Positions 34,868-44,817 of a DNA stretch of 64,000 nt are shown piece by piece. The notes below the pieces were generated by a model, which saw nothing but the letters and a program-made list of their open reading frames with translations, was not told where the DNA came from and did not search any database. This DNA comes from Alloiococcus otitis ATCC 51267 (lineage in GTDB: Bacteria > Bacillota > Bacilli > Lactobacillales > Carnobacteriaceae_A). The first letter of the stretch is position 1, and each line of letters starts with the position of its first letter. The DNA is taken from positions 317,570 through 381,569 of the forward strand of contig NZ_JH992957.1 of assembly GCF_000315445.1 (NCBI RefSeq). The letters are read 5' to 3'. Made by a program: the position numbers and the translations under genes.

Positions 34868-35899
34868 ATGCTAACAGCAAGACAAATTTCAATTTTAGAA
34901 AATATTATCCATTTTTTTGCCAATACGGGTGAGGCAGTTGGCTCCCAAACCATTGCCCAGCAAACCGATATTGAAGCCAGTCCGGCGACCATCCGCAATG
35001 AGATGAAGTTGTTAGAGGAGAAAGGTTTTATTCAAAAAAACCACCTGTCTTCGGGCCGGGTACCTTCCATGCAGGGCTACCGTTTTTACCTAGACCATAT
35101 TATGCAACCGGAACAGCCACCTCAGGACTCCATTGCCCGGATTGCCCAGGAGTTGTCCAAGCAGTTTCAGGAATTGGATGACATTGTCAACCAGTCAGCC
35201 CAGATTTTGTCAGACTTGACCAACTATACAGCCATTGTCTTAGGCCCTAAAGCCCTAGAATCCCGGCTGACAGATCTCAAACTGGTTAAGGTCAATGCTA
35301 ACCAGGTCATGGCAATTGTGGAAACAGACGGGCAAACCATTAAGAGTAGCGTTTTCCGGGTGGGGGGCCGAGTCAGTCGTAGCCTCATTGACCGGCTGTC
35401 TGACTTACTCAAGCAAGAGCTACAAGGCCTTCTCCTTAGCCAGGTTCATGACAAGCTAGACCGGGAGATTCCCTTTCTTGTTCGTCGCTCACTAGGGGAT
35501 ATATCCAGCCTACTCAGCCCGGTTATTAACAGTATTGAACAAGCCGACCAAAACCAAGTCCACATATCTGGTAAGAACAAGTTGTTCAACTTTACCGAGG
35601 ATTTAGGGATTGACCAAATCAAGGGCTTGTTTGACTTGTTTGAAGACCATGAACATGACTTAAGCCGCTTGGTCAACTTAGCTGACCAGGGGGTTAACAT
35701 CCGGATTGGTGAGGAATTAAATGATGAGCGTTTTAATAACCTGAGCCTGATCACGGTTGATTATTCAGTTGGTAATATTGGGTCAGGCCTGATTGCCATC
35801 CTTGGCCCAACCAATATGCCTTATTCCAAGACACTTGGCGTGATTGAAGGTTTTAAAATTGAGCTCGTTGAAGCGCTCTTGAATTATTATATCCATTAG
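34868..35899 (+). CDS. hrcA: Heat-inducible transcription repressor HrcA
   Basis: A 343-aa winged-helix repressor of class I heat-shock genes. The N-terminal MLTARQISILENII and SPATIRNEMKLLEEKG helix-turn-helix are typical. The ATG at 34868 is preferred over upstream in-frame starts: AAAGGA lies 8 bases before it and family members start MLT-RQ. It is first in hrcA-grpE-dnaK behind its own CIRCE site. Confidence 0.96.
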   Translation: MLTARQISILENIIHFFANTGEAVGSQTIAQQTDIEASPATIRNEMKLLEEKGFIQKNHLSSGRVPSMQGYRFYLDHIMQPEQPPQDSIARIAQELSKQFQELDDIVNQSAQILSDLTNYTAIVLGPKALESRLTDLKLVKVNANQVMAIVETDGQTIKSSVFRVGGRVSRSLIDRLSDLLKQELQGLLLSQVHDKLDREIPFLVRRSLGDISSLLSPVINSIEQADQNQVHISGKNKLFNFTEDLGIDQIKGLFDLFEDHEHDLSRLVNLADQGVNIRIGEELNDERFNNLSLITVDYSVGNIGSGLIAILGPTNMPYSKTLGVIEGFKIELVEALLNYYIH

Positions 35900-35914
35900 A
35901 AAAGAGGGGTTTTC

Positions 35915-36508
35915 TTGAGTCATGAAGAAGAAAATGTGAACCAAGAAGAATCTGTTGCCTCCAGTGAGGACAAAACAGAAGACCAAAATCAAGACGAAGG
36001 ACTAGACCAAGACTCAGACCTAGCTAGTTCCGACCAAGGTCAAGATGAGGGCCTAGACAGCCGTATAGAAGAATTAGAGGCTGAAAAGGAAGATTTGGAA
36101 GAAAAAGTTCTTCGTCTCCAGGCCGAAATCCAAAACTTGCAAAGACGGCATGCCAAAAACCGGGAAGAGCTCCAACGCTTTCGAGCTCAAGATTTGGCCA
36201 AGGATGTTTTGCCATCCATCGATAACTTAGAAAGGGCCTTGCAAATTGAAGTTCAAGATGAATCGGGCCAAAACCTGAAAAAAGGTTTAGAAATGGTCAA
36301 GGACAGTCTCTTGCAGGCCTTGGCTAACAACCAGATTGAAGTGATCGATCCAACCGGAGAGGACTTTGACCCCAACTTCCATGAAGCCTATGCCCAAGTG
36401 CCTGGCCAAGAGGGTCAAGAAAGTAATCAAGTAGCTGAAGTCTTTGAAAAAGGCTACAAGCTTCATGACCGGGTCTTGAGACCTGCTAAAGTTACCGTTG
36501 TTGAATAA
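35915..36508 (+). CDS. grpE: Nucleotide exchange factor GrpE
   Basis: A 197-aa DnaK co-chaperone. An acidic N-terminal tail (~1-55) leads into a long coiled coil (IEELEAEKEDLEEKVLRLQAE region). The C-terminal beta domain has EDFDPNFHEAYAQVP and VLRPAKVTV. Start TTG at 35915 with AAAGAGGGG upstream. Confidence 0.95.
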   Translation: MSHEEENVNQEESVASSEDKTEDQNQDEGLDQDSDLASSDQGQDEGLDSRIEELEAEKEDLEEKVLRLQAEIQNLQRRHAKNREELQRFRAQDLAKDVLPSIDNLERALQIEVQDESGQNLKKGLEMVKDSLLQALANNQIEVIDPTGEDFDPNFHEAYAQVPGQEGQESNQVAEVFEKGYKLHDRVLRPAKVTVVE

Positions 36509-36578
36509 ATGGGCTAACTTTTAAAATACCTTGTATCCATTTCACTAAATTAAAATTTGTACGAAGGAGATTGATAAT

Positions 36579-38417
36579 ATGGCTAAAATTATTGGTATCG
36601 ACTTAGGGACAACTAACTCTGCTGTTGCTGTTTTAGAAGGTGGCGAACCCACCATTATCCCAAACAAAGAAGGGAACCGAACCACCCCTTCTGTAGTTTC
36701 CTTTAAAGATGGGGAAATTCAAGTGGGAGAAGTTGCCAAACGTCAGGCGATTACCAACCCAAACACTGTCATGTCGGTTAAACGTTACATGGGTGAAGAT
36801 CGCAAGATAGAAGCTGAAGGGAAGGAATACACCCCTCAAGAAATTTCTGCTTATATCTTGCAACACTTAAAATCTTACGCTGAAGACTACCTTGGTGAAA
36901 AAGTCACTAATGCGGTTATTACTGTTCCAGCTTACTTCAACGACTCCCAAAGACAGGCTACCAAAGATGCTGGTAAAATTGCCGGCTTGGAAGTGGACCG
37001 TATTGTCAACGAACCGACTGCTGCTTCCTTGGCTTACGGCCTCGAAAAACAAGACTCAGAAGAAAACATCTTGGTCTTTGACTTGGGTGGGGGAACCTTT
37101 GACGTTTCCATCCTTGAGTTAGGTGATGGCGTTTTTGACGTCCTCTCGACTGCTGGGGACAACCAGTTAGGTGGGGACGATTTTGATAACAAAATCATCG
37201 ACTACCTGGTCGAAAACTTCAAAAAAGAAAACGGCATTGACTTGTCAACTGACAAGATGGCTCGTCAACGCTTGAAAGATGCGGCGGAAAAAGCCAAAAA
37301 AGACTTATCCAGCACCAGCCAAACTCAAATTAGCCTACCTTTCATTACAGCAGGGGATAACGGCCCACTCCACTTGGAACAATCCCTAACACGGGCTAAG
37401 TTTGATGAATTGACCTTGGACTTGGTCAACCGGACTAAAGAACCAGTCCGTAAAGCATTGTCAGATGCAGGTATCGACAAAAATGAAATTGACCAAGTTG
37501 TCCTAGTAGGTGGGTCTACCCGTATCCCAGCTGTTGTCGATGTGGTCAAAACTGAAACTGGTAAAGAACCGAACCGGTCAGTCAACCCTGATGAAGTGGT
37601 TGCCTTAGGTGCTGCCATCCAAGGTGGGGTTATCTCTGGTGATGTGAAAGATGTTGTCCTTCTTGACGTTACCCCACTTTCACTTGGGATTGAAACCATG
37701 GGCGGTGTCTTCACAACCTTAATTGAACGGAACACCACCATCCCAACCAGCAAGTCCCAAGTCTTCTCCACTGCAGCCGACAACCAGCCAGCTGTTGACA
37801 TCCACGTCTTGCAAGGTGAGCGACCAATGGCCAAAGATAACAAAACTCTTGGCCGTTTCCAATTGACTGATATCCCTGCAGCCCCACGTGGTGTCCCTCA
37901 AATTGAAGTCTCCTTTGACATTGACAAAAACGGTATTGTCAAAGTTTCCGCTAAGGACCAAGGAACTGGTAAAGAACAAAACATTACCATAAAATCTTCT
38001 TCTGGTCTTTCCGATGAAGATATCGACCGTATGGTGAAAGATGCGGAAGAAAATGCCGAAGCCGACAAAAAACGTCGGGAAGAAGTGGACCTCCGTAATG
38101 AAGCCGACCAACTTGTCTTCCAAGTTGACAAAACATTAGATGACCTTGAAGGCAAAGTCGACGAGTCTGAAGCCCAAAAGGCGAAAGACGCTAAAGAAGA
38201 ACTGAAATCAGCCCTTGAAGGCGATGACCTTGATGCTATTAAAGAAAAACGCGATGCATTAAGTGAAATTGTCCAAGACCTAACTGTTAAGCTTTATGAG
38301 CAAGCCCAACAACAGCAACAAGCTTCCGGCCAAGATGACCAAGCTGGGTCTGATGATTCCGGCTCAGACGACGATGACGTGGTCGATGCTGATTTTGAAG
38401 AAGTTGACGACGACTAA
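36579..38417 (+). CDS. dnaK: Molecular chaperone DnaK (Hsp70)
   Basis: A 612-aa Hsp70. The ATPase domain starts [15 protein letters not shown], with the [10 protein letters not shown] phosphate motif. The substrate-binding domain begins after the [14 protein letters not shown] linker, and the lid ends in a Q-rich, acidic tail with a [12 protein letters not shown] end typical of bacterial DnaK. Codon use is strongly biased. RBS GAAGGAG. A terminator follows, with dnaJ downstream. Confidence 0.98.
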   Translation: MAKIIGIDLGTTNSAVAVLEGGEPTIIPNKEGNRTTPSVVSFKDGEIQVGEVAKRQAITNPNTVMSVKRYMGEDRKIEAEGKEYTPQEISAYILQHLKSYAEDYLGEKVTNAVITVPAYFNDSQRQATKDAGKIAGLEVDRIVNEPTAASLAYGLEKQDSEENILVFDLGGGTFDVSILELGDGVFDVLSTAGDNQLGGDDFDNKIIDYLVENFKKENGIDLSTDKMARQRLKDAAEKAKKDLSSTSQTQISLPFITAGDNGPLHLEQSLTRAKFDELTLDLVNRTKEPVRKALSDAGIDKNEIDQVVLVGGSTRIPAVVDVVKTETGKEPNRSVNPDEVVALGAAIQGGVISGDVKDVVLLDVTPLSLGIETMGGVFTTLIERNTTIPTSKSQVFSTAADNQPAVDIHVLQGERPMAKDNKTLGRFQLTDIPAAPRGVPQIEVSFDIDKNGIVKVSAKDQGTGKEQNITIKSSSGLSDEDIDRMVKDAEENAEADKKRREEVDLRNEADQLVFQVDKTLDDLEGKVDESEAQKAKDAKEELKSALEGDDLDAIKEKRDALSEIVQDLTVKLYEQAQQQQQASGQDDQAGSDDSGSDDDDVVDADFEEVDDD

Positions 38418-38439
38418 TTGCATCTAACTTGACATCAGG

Positions 38440-38469
38440 AAAAAGCCAAGACAGAGTGCTTGGCTTTTT
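38440..38469 (+). terminator. Intrinsic terminator between dnaK and dnaJ
   Basis: 11-bp perfect stem AAAAAGCCAAG / CTTGGCTTTTT with an 8-base loop. It should reduce dnaJ expression relative to dnaK. Confidence 0.9.
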
Positions 38470-38504
38470 CTATGATACTTACTTTATAGTATTGGAGGAA
38501 AACT

Positions 38505-39662
38505 ATGCCAGAAAAAGAAGACTTGTATGACATTCTAGGTGTCTCCAAAGATGCATCCCAGGCAGACATCAAAAAGGCCTACCGGAAACTCTCTAAAAAA
38601 TATCACCCCGACATTAATGATGAACCTGGTGCGGAAGAAAAATTCAAACAGGTCTCTGAAGCCTATGAAACCCTAAGCGATGAAGACAAGCGGGCTGCCT
38701 ATGACCGTTATGGCCATGCTGCTAATGATCCGAACTTCAGTGGTGGCTCAGCAGGCGGTGGCTTTTCTGGAAGCTCTAGCTTCGGCGGCTTTGAAGATAT
38801 CTTCGACCAGTTCTTCGGTGGTGGCGGAAACAGAAGACGGGACCCTTCTGCCCCCCGACCTGGTGATGACCTGCAGTATGTCATGGACTTGGACTTTGAA
38901 GAAGCCATTTTTGGCAAGGAGACCACTATTAAATATAACCGCCAGGAAGAATGTGACAACTGTGGCGGGACCGGTGCCAAGCCAGGGACCAGTCCCCAAA
39001 CCTGCTCACGGTGTGGGGGGTCTGGTAGTATTCAAGCAGAACGGAACACTCCTTTTGGCCGGATGATGACCCAGCAAACCTGTCCCAACTGTAACGGAAC
39101 AGGTCAAGAAATCAAGGAAAAATGCTCAGTGTGCCACGGCAAAGGATCGACTAAAAAACGTCACAGTGTCAAGGTGACAGTTCCTGCTGGTGTGGAAGAC
39201 GGCCACCAAATGCGGTTGCAGAACCAAGGTTCTGCTGGTAAAAACCGTGGTCCTTATGGTGACTTGTTTATCGTCTTCCGGGTCAAACCGTCCGATATCT
39301 TTGACCGGCGCGGTTCTGAAATCTACTACAACCAAGAAATCAATATTGTCCAGGCCAGCTTAGGAGATGAAATCCAAGTTCCAACTGTCCACGGTAAGGT
39401 CAAGTTCAAAATCCCAGCCGGTACCCAACCTAACACCACCTTCCGGATCAAAGGCAAGGGGGCACCCAAGCTTCACGGCAACAGCAACGGTGACCAGCAC
39501 ATCACAGTCAAGGTTGTCGTGCCGAAAAAATTAAATGAACGCCAGTCCGAATTGCTGAAAGAATTTGCCCAAGAAGGCGATATTGGCCAGGTCAAAGAGC
39601 AAGACAAGCAGGAAGGTTCTTTCTTCTCAAAGTTTAAAGATGCTTTTAAAGATAAAGATTAA
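38505..39662 (+). CDS. dnaJ: Chaperone protein DnaJ (Hsp40)
   Basis: A 385-aa type I J-protein. The J domain contains HPD in KKYHPDIND, followed by a G/F-rich region. Four CxxCxGxG zinc repeats follow ([32 protein letters not shown]), then the C-terminal substrate-binding domains. The ATG at 38505 has TGGAGGAAA upstream. Confidence 0.97.
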   Translation: MPEKEDLYDILGVSKDASQADIKKAYRKLSKKYHPDINDEPGAEEKFKQVSEAYETLSDEDKRAAYDRYGHAANDPNFSGGSAGGGFSGSSSFGGFEDIFDQFFGGGGNRRRDPSAPRPGDDLQYVMDLDFEEAIFGKETTIKYNRQEECDNCGGTGAKPGTSPQTCSRCGGSGSIQAERNTPFGRMMTQQTCPNCNGTGQEIKEKCSVCHGKGSTKKRHSVKVTVPAGVEDGHQMRLQNQGSAGKNRGPYGDLFIVFRVKPSDIFDRRGSEIYYNQEINIVQASLGDEIQVPTVHGKVKFKIPAGTQPNTTFRIKGKGAPKLHGNSNGDQHITVKVVVPKKLNERQSELLKEFAQEGDIGQVKEQDKQEGSFFSKFKDAFKDKD

Positions 39663-39670
39663 ACCCATGA

Positions 39671-39698
39671 CCCCTCAAGTGGAAGCTAACTTGGGGGG
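39671..39698 (+). terminator. Probable terminator after dnaJ
   Basis: 10-bp stem (39671-39680 / 39689-39698, one G-T pair) with an 8-base loop. The following tail is only moderately T-rich (CTTTGTCTGTCTT). Confidence 0.6.
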
Positions 39699-39730
39699 CT
39701 TTGTCTGTCTTGCTTGGGAAAAACCAATAA

Positions 39731-39759
39731 TTGTAATCCCGGTTTAAGATTGATATAAT
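39731..39759 (+). promoter_or_regulatory. lepA promoter
   Basis: TTGTAA (39731-39736), 17 bases, TATAAT (39754-39759) preceded by TGA. Confidence 0.75.
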
Positions 39760-39792
39760 TGTAAAGACTGATGTCTAGAAAAGGGGAATGAC

Positions 39793-41616
39793 ATGGACAA
39801 AGACCAAGCGCGAAAACGTCAAAAAAACATCCGTAACTTTTCCATTATTGCCCATATCGACCATGGGAAATCCACTCTGGCTGACCGGATTCTACAAGTC
39901 ACTGAAACGGTTGCTGAAAGAGAAATGCAAGACCAGCTCCTGGATTCAATGGACTTGGAGAGGGAACGTGGCATTACCATTAAATTAAACACAGTGGAGT
40001 TGAAATACCAGGCCAAGGACGATCAAGAATACACCTTCCACCTCATTGACACACCTGGCCACGTCGACTTTACCTATGAAGTTTCCCGGAGTCTGGCAGC
40101 TTGTGAAGGGGCAATTTTGGTCGTCGATGCTGCCCAAGGGGTGGAGGCCCAAACCCTGGCCAATGTTTACTTGGCCTTGGACAATGACTTAGAGATCTTA
40201 CCTGTAATTAATAAAATTGACCTCCCGGCTGCTGACCCAGACCGAGTTGGACAAGAAATTGAAGATATTATTGGTTTAGACTCAAGCCAGGCCGTTCGCG
40301 CCAGTGCCAAGTCAGGGATTGGAATTGAAGAAATCCTAGAAAAAATAGTGACAGACCTGCCAGCCCCAAGTGGCGATATTGACAACCCCCTTAAGGCTAT
40401 GATCTTTGATTCCATTTATGATTCCTACCGGGGCGTTGTCTTGAGCGTTCGAATCGTAGAAGGTAGCGTAAAAAAAGGCGACCGAATTAAATTAATGAAC
40501 AGTGGCAAGACTTATGAGGTGTCTGAACTGGGGATTTTCTCCCCCAAACCCATTGAAAGAGATTATTTAATGGTAGGCGATGTTGGCTATATCACGGCCA
40601 ATATCAAGTCAGTCCGGGATGCCCGGGTTGGGGATACCATTACCTTGGAAGACAGACCGACTGACCAAGCCTTGCCAGGTTACCGCCAGATGAATCCAAT
40701 GGTTTACTGCGGGATGTACCCGACCGATTCAAGTGATTACGAAGACTTGCGGGAGGCCTTAGAGCGCCTCCAGTTAAATGATTCATCTCTTCAATTTGAA
40801 GCAGAAACCTCCCAGGCCCTTGGATTTGGCTTCCGCTGTGGCTTCTTAGGCATGCTCCACATGGATGTTATCCAGGAACGCTTGGAGCGGGAGTTTGACC
40901 TAGACTTGATCACAACAGCTCCGTCAGTTATCTACCATGTCAATAAAACAGACGGCCAGCAAGTGGAAGTTTCTAACCCATCTGAGATGCCCGATGCTGG
41001 CGAAGTTGAATCCATTGAAGAGCCCTACGTGAAAGCCACTATTACTGTGCCAAATGACTATGTAGGACCTGTCATGGAGATCTGCCAGCGCAAAAGGGGA
41101 GACTTTATCACCATGGAATACCTGGACGATATCCGGGTCAATGTGATTTATTCTATTCCCTTGTCTGAGATAGTTTTTGACTTCTTTGACAGGCTCAAGT
41201 CCATGACCAAGGGTTATGCTTCCCTGGACTATGAAGAAGACGGCTACAAGGTCAGTGACTTGGTTAAAATGGATATCTTGATCCACGGCGACCCGGTCGA
41301 TGCCTTGAGCTTTATCGTACACAAGGACTTTTCCTATGAACGGGGTCGGGCTATAGCAGACCAGTTGAAAGCCAAAATTCCCCGCCAACAATTTGAAATC
41401 CCCATTCAAGCTGCAGTGGGCAACAATGTTATTGCCCGGTCCACTGTCAAGGCCTACCGTAAGGATGTCACCGCCAAGTTATATGGTGGGGACGTGACCC
41501 GGCGGCAAAAACTCTTGAAAAAACAAAAAGAAGGTAAAAAACGGATGAAAAGTGTGGGGAATGTTGACATCCCCCAAGAAGCCTTTATGGCCGTTTTGGA
41601 CTTGGATGAAGACTAG
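39793..41616 (+). CDS. lepA: Elongation factor 4 (LepA, back-translocase GTPase)
   Basis: A 607-aa translational GTPase. The G domain begins [19 protein letters not shown]; the G2-G3 region ERERGITIK and DTPGHVDF are present, and G4 is NKIDLP. The LepA-specific C-terminal domain ends in [22 protein letters not shown] (given in parts: [16 protein letters not shown]). The ATG at 39793 has AAAGGGG, 6 bases upstream. Confidence 0.97.
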   Translation: MDKDQARKRQKNIRNFSIIAHIDHGKSTLADRILQVTETVAEREMQDQLLDSMDLERERGITIKLNTVELKYQAKDDQEYTFHLIDTPGHVDFTYEVSRSLAACEGAILVVDAAQGVEAQTLANVYLALDNDLEILPVINKIDLPAADPDRVGQEIEDIIGLDSSQAVRASAKSGIGIEEILEKIVTDLPAPSGDIDNPLKAMIFDSIYDSYRGVVLSVRIVEGSVKKGDRIKLMNSGKTYEVSELGIFSPKPIERDYLMVGDVGYITANIKSVRDARVGDTITLEDRPTDQALPGYRQMNPMVYCGMYPTDSSDYEDLREALERLQLNDSSLQFEAETSQALGFGFRCGFLGMLHMDVIQERLEREFDLDLITTAPSVIYHVNKTDGQQVEVSNPSEMPDAGEVESIEEPYVKATITVPNDYVGPVMEICQRKRGDFITMEYLDDIRVNVIYSIPLSEIVFDFFDRLKSMTKGYASLDYEEDGYKVSDLVKMDILIHGDPVDALSFIVHKDFSYERGRAIADQLKAKIPRQQFEIPIQAAVGNNVIARSTVKAYRKDVTAKLYGGDVTRRQKLLKKQKEGKKRMKSVGNVDIPQEAFMAVLDLDED

Positions 41617-41655
41617 CCCAGCTTTCCCTTAACTTTTAATGCTGAACAAGACTAG

Positions 41656-41724
41656 CCCTAGCAAGCCCGCTTGCCCCAATCTTTGGATAAAAGAAGGTTG
41701 GGGAGAAGCCTTGCTAGGGTTTTG
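41656..41724 (+). terminator. Nested hairpin after lepA (likely terminator)
   Basis: Outer arms CCCTAGCAAG (41656-41665) and CTTGCTAGGG (41710-41719) pair perfectly. They enclose a second hairpin, CCCCAATCTT with AAGGTTGGGG (41674-41683 / 41694-41703). TTTTGG follows. The size is unusual for a simple terminator. Confidence 0.6.
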
Positions 41725-41934
41725 GTCTTGCGGGGGACTTATGTGGCTTTTCACTTTTGACTCTTTATTTTTGACCTTTGTGGTCTTACACTAAGGTGGC
41801 CGACTTGATTTTTACAATCCATCTCCTGTAAAGAAAGGATACAGGCTCTTAAAAACTAACAGCAAAAGATTTAGCTTAGTTTGTTTGCTGTTTAAATAGG
41901 TTAGGAAAAGCAAACCCCATTTTATTTACCAAGT
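41725..41934. other. Intergenic stretch without a convincing gene
   Basis: Holds two further inverted repeats: CCTGTA / TACAGG around 41826-41846, and AACAGCAAA / TTTGCTGTT (41858-41866 / 41884-41892). A 17-codon frame from ATG 41741 (MWLFTFDSL start) has only a G-run ahead of it and is not supported as a gene. No well-spaced promoter was found. Confidence 0.4.
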
Positions 41935-41970
41935 AAAAGTGACCTCAGCCTTGGCATGAGGTCACTTTTT
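41935..41970. terminator. Terminator of the Bce-type operon (bidirectional)
   Basis: 12-bp stem AAAAGTGACCTC / GAGGTCACTTTT with an 11-base loop, ending just after the permease stop codon on the minus strand. Confidence 0.9.
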
Positions 41971-41979
41971 AAAATTATT

Positions 41980-43977
41980 TTACTTGGATTGACTCACGAT
42001 TTGATAGTAAGTCCGTGAAGTTAGCCAGTAGATGAAGCCATAAACCAGGCTAAAGAAGACGATAACCAGCAGGTAGCTAGTGATAAATTGCCCCCAATCT
42101 CGAACATTAATCAGGCCTAAGATATTAAAGATAATAGTGGAAGAGACAGCCATATGGGTGATCGCAACCAACAAGGGGAGGAGAAATAACCATATAATTT
42201 GTTTGTTAATGGCTTTTTTAATAGTTTGCTGACCTAAGCCAACAGCCTGCATAATTTGGTAATTATCCCTGTCCTGTTGGCCCTCTGAGATTTGCTTGAA
42301 GTAGATTATAAGGAAGACCCCTACTAAAAGAACTACACTGACGAGGATTCCCAAGAAAAGGGCCCCACCGTTAACAGCATAAATGATCTGACTTGCTCCA
42401 AAACGACTGGTAATGTCAACACCATACCTAGCTTGTAAGTTAGCTAGGCTTTCTTCTATGCCTGCTTGGTCAGCTTGGTCACTTTGCCCGTCAATATTGG
42501 CGTGCTGGCCCACTACAAGGGGAAGGGGTTCTTGGTCATCTCCGGCATAACTAGGGTAGGCTTGACTTGCTGCTTCAAAGGATAAATTGGGCGGGAGGAC
42601 AATCTGCATAAAGTCAATGGCAATATTGCCCATTCCATGATCGGGGAGGGGGACGACTTCATAGCTTTGGCCTGCGAAGATTACCTGGTCAAATTGATTC
42701 CAACGCTCAGCATTAGATACCAGGCCAATTTGCTGGTTATTGACCTGGATATTTTCATCGAAGGCTGCATTAAAATCTTCTTGTCTAAATATATTGGCTT
42801 GCCCTGCATTTTGGGGAGAGCTCTTATCTATATCGAGGGGTCGAAATTCTCTGCCCTTTAGTTCGAAAAAAATCTGACTAGAACAATAAGTCCGAACAGA
42901 TTCAATTGCTAGCTCTTGGTCTAAGTCCGCTACAATATTGTCCACTATACCATTAAAGTCTTTTTGGTCTTGGTTATCAAAATTATAATAGGAGACGTGA
43001 TAGTCAGCTTCTAGGGCCTGGTCAACCTGGTCTTCCATTCCCCGGTAGGCAGTGAGGGTCATACCAAGCATAATCATTAAGCCAGTACATAAAATACTAA
43101 TACTGGTTAAGCTAATGGCACTAGCCTTCATCCGGTAAAGCATCCCAGATAGAGATAGGAAGTTTTCTGCCTTATAGTAATAAGAATCATTATTCTTTAA
43201 GCCTTTTAGGATAAAAATACTTAAAGAGCCTAGTAAGAAGTAAGAGCCTACAATGACTAGCAGGACAGCAACAAAAATACGGTAGAGAGACTGGACTAAG
43301 CCAGCACTAGTCATGGCCAAATAATAACCGAAGCCAACCATTATAAGGCCTACAATAAGGGCTAAGAAGTTGTTGTTGGGCTCTTTTCCACTAGTCTTGG
43401 CTGCTTGAATCAGTTGAATGGGATTGGCTACTTGGACTTTAAAGTGGTGGATGCCATAGACAGTTAAAAAGATAAGGCCTGTAATGATAATGACAGCTAG
43501 CATGGCGGTTAAATCAAAAGGATAGTTCATGTATTGGAAACCAGTGTCTTGCATTAAGCGGTTGAGGAAGATGAAAACCAAATGACCAAAGAGGTAACCA
43601 CCCGGGATAGCTAAGACTAAGGTCAGTAGCCATTGAATGAGCAATTCTTGCCGGGTCATCTTTTGAATATGCTTCTTGCTCATACCTAAAACACTGAATA
43701 AGCCTATCTCTTTATGCCGCTGTTTGTAGATAAAGAGACTGGCATAAATGATAAATATGGCAGTAAATATTGTGGTTAGGACCCCGGCCATAACCATAAG
43801 GGTCTGCAAGACTTCATGGCGGCGGATAACATAATCGTTGTTGACTAAGGAAATGATCAAATAGAGTAAACCGGATAAGATAGCCGAAGATAGGACAAAG
43901 GGGACTAGGGTTTGACGGTGGGCTTTCAAATTTTGCCAGCTAAGCTGTCGCAATATTTTATTTTTCATTTTATTCAC
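41980..43977 (-). CDS. BceB-type ABC transporter permease (FtsX family, antimicrobial-peptide detoxification)
   Basis: A 665-aa permease with the BceB layout: one N-terminal helix, FtsX-like helices, and a large extracytoplasmic domain of ~200 residues (about 310-540). The last three helices form a second FtsX-like region. Such permeases recognise bacitracin, nisin-like lantibiotics or other cell-wall-active peptides, and form a sensory complex with the partner histidine kinase. The start overlaps the ATPase gene by 8 bases. Codon use looks less biased and more AT-rich than in the flanking housekeeping genes, suggesting an accessory locus. The actual peptide cannot be predicted. Confidence 0.88.
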   Translation of the reverse strand: MNKMKNKILRQLSWQNLKAHRQTLVPFVLSSAILSGLLYLIISLVNNDYVIRRHEVLQTLMVMAGVLTTIFTAIFIIYASLFIYKQRHKEIGLFSVLGMSKKHIQKMTRQELLIQWLLTLVLAIPGGYLFGHLVFIFLNRLMQDTGFQYMNYPFDLTAMLAVIIITGLIFLTVYGIHHFKVQVANPIQLIQAAKTSGKEPNNNFLALIVGLIMVGFGYYLAMTSAGLVQSLYRIFVAVLLVIVGSYFLLGSLSIFILKGLKNNDSYYYKAENFLSLSGMLYRMKASAISLTSISILCTGLMIMLGMTLTAYRGMEDQVDQALEADYHVSYYNFDNQDQKDFNGIVDNIVADLDQELAIESVRTYCSSQIFFELKGREFRPLDIDKSSPQNAGQANIFRQEDFNAAFDENIQVNNQQIGLVSNAERWNQFDQVIFAGQSYEVVPLPDHGMGNIAIDFMQIVLPPNLSFEAASQAYPSYAGDDQEPLPLVVGQHANIDGQSDQADQAGIEESLANLQARYGVDITSRFGASQIIYAVNGGALFLGILVSVVLLVGVFLIIYFKQISEGQQDRDNYQIMQAVGLGQQTIKKAINKQIIWLFLLPLLVAITHMAVSSTIIFNILGLINVRDWGQFITSYLLVIVFFSLVYGFIYWLTSRTYYQIVSQSK

Positions 43978-44719
43978 CCCGACTATTGACGACTGCTAAA
44001 GAGTCAGCAATTCGGTCTTGGAAGGTCTGCAAGCCTTGATTTGACCGGTAAATTTCATGGTAAACAATCCCGTCTTTGATGAAGAGGACTCGCTTAGCAT
44101 AAGCAGCTGACCGAAGCGAGTGGGTCACCATTAAGATGGTTTGGCCGGCACCATTAATCTTTTGGAAGAGCTCCATAATCACTTGTGATGACTTTGAATC
44201 CAAGGCTCCTGTCGGCTCATCGGCTAGAATTAAATCGGGCTGGCTGATCAAGGCACGTCCAATGGCTACCCGTTGTTTCTGACCACCTGAAATTTGGTAG
44301 GGATACTTGTCTAGCAGGTTAGTAATGCCGAGCGATGGGACTAGAGCTTTGAGTTTATTTTTCATATCTTTAGGCCGGGTATTGGATAAGACCAGGGGCA
44401 GGAGGATATTATCTTGGTTACTTAAGCTATCTAAGAGGTTAAAATCTTGGAAAACAAAGCCTAAGCGTTCGCGCCGGAATTGAGCTAGTTGACTTTCATT
44501 AAACTGACTGGTATCTAGGTTATTAATTAGGACTTGACCTTCAGTGGCCTGGTCCAGGGTGGCTATAATATTTAATAAGGTAGACTTGCCCGACCCGGAT
44601 TCCCCCATGATAGCAACAAATTCTCCTTCTTTGACACCAAATTGGATGGACTTTAGGGCTTGGGTTTGGTACGACTGGCTACCATAAACTTTCTTCAAAT
44701 GATTAACTTGCAGTAGCAT
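43970..44719 (-). CDS. BceA-type ABC transporter ATP-binding protein
   Basis: A 249-aa ATPase of the MacB/LolD-like group. Walker A is GESGSGKST, Q-loop region VFQDFNLLDSL, signature ISGGQKQR, Walker B LILADEPTGALD, and H-loop TH. It pairs with the BceB-like permease. The start at 44719 has AGAAGGAGT upstream. The predicted operator 44802-44815 lies ~85 bases upstream of its ATG. Confidence 0.93.
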   Translation of the reverse strand: MLLQVNHLKKVYGSQSYQTQALKSIQFGVKEGEFVAIMGESGSGKSTLLNIIATLDQATEGQVLINNLDTSQFNESQLAQFRRERLGFVFQDFNLLDSLSNQDNILLPLVLSNTRPKDMKNKLKALVPSLGITNLLDKYPYQISGGQKQRVAIGRALISQPDLILADEPTGALDSKSSQVIMELFQKINGAGQTILMVTHSLRSAAYAKRVLFIKDGIVYHEIYRSNQGLQTFQDRIADSLAVVNSRGE

Positions 44720-44801
44720 TTTGACTCCTTCTTTCTAACTTTGATAAGTTTATGATAACTACTTCCAGTCTTTTCAGCCTTCATCTAATCTAACAGTAAG
44801 C

Positions 44802-44815
44802 TGACAAAACTGTAA
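44802..44815 (-). promoter_or_regulatory. Predicted BceR-type operator upstream of the ABC transporter genes
   Basis: The inverted repeat TTACA-GTTT-TGTCA (minus strand) fits the TNACA-N4-TGTNA pattern bound by BceR-like response regulators. It lies in the 98-base gap between the kinase and ATPase genes. A TTACTGTTAG directly downstream could be a second, weaker half-site. Confidence 0.65.
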
Positions 44816-44817
44816 GT

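Noticed and set aside
35925..36080. Acidic, repeat-looking DNA at the grpE 5' end
   Set aside because: Explained by the normal acidic, low-complexity N-terminus of GrpE.
38440..38469. Thought of the dnaK-dnaJ hairpin as a second CIRCE element
   Set aside because: The sequence is a plain terminator; it lacks TTAGCACTC and GAGTGCTAA. CIRCE is found only before hrcA.
41741..41794. A 17-codon hydrophobic frame (ATG 41741, plus strand)
   Set aside because: Only a G-run precedes it, there is no clear promoter, and it lies in a structured intergenic zone. Chance is more likely.
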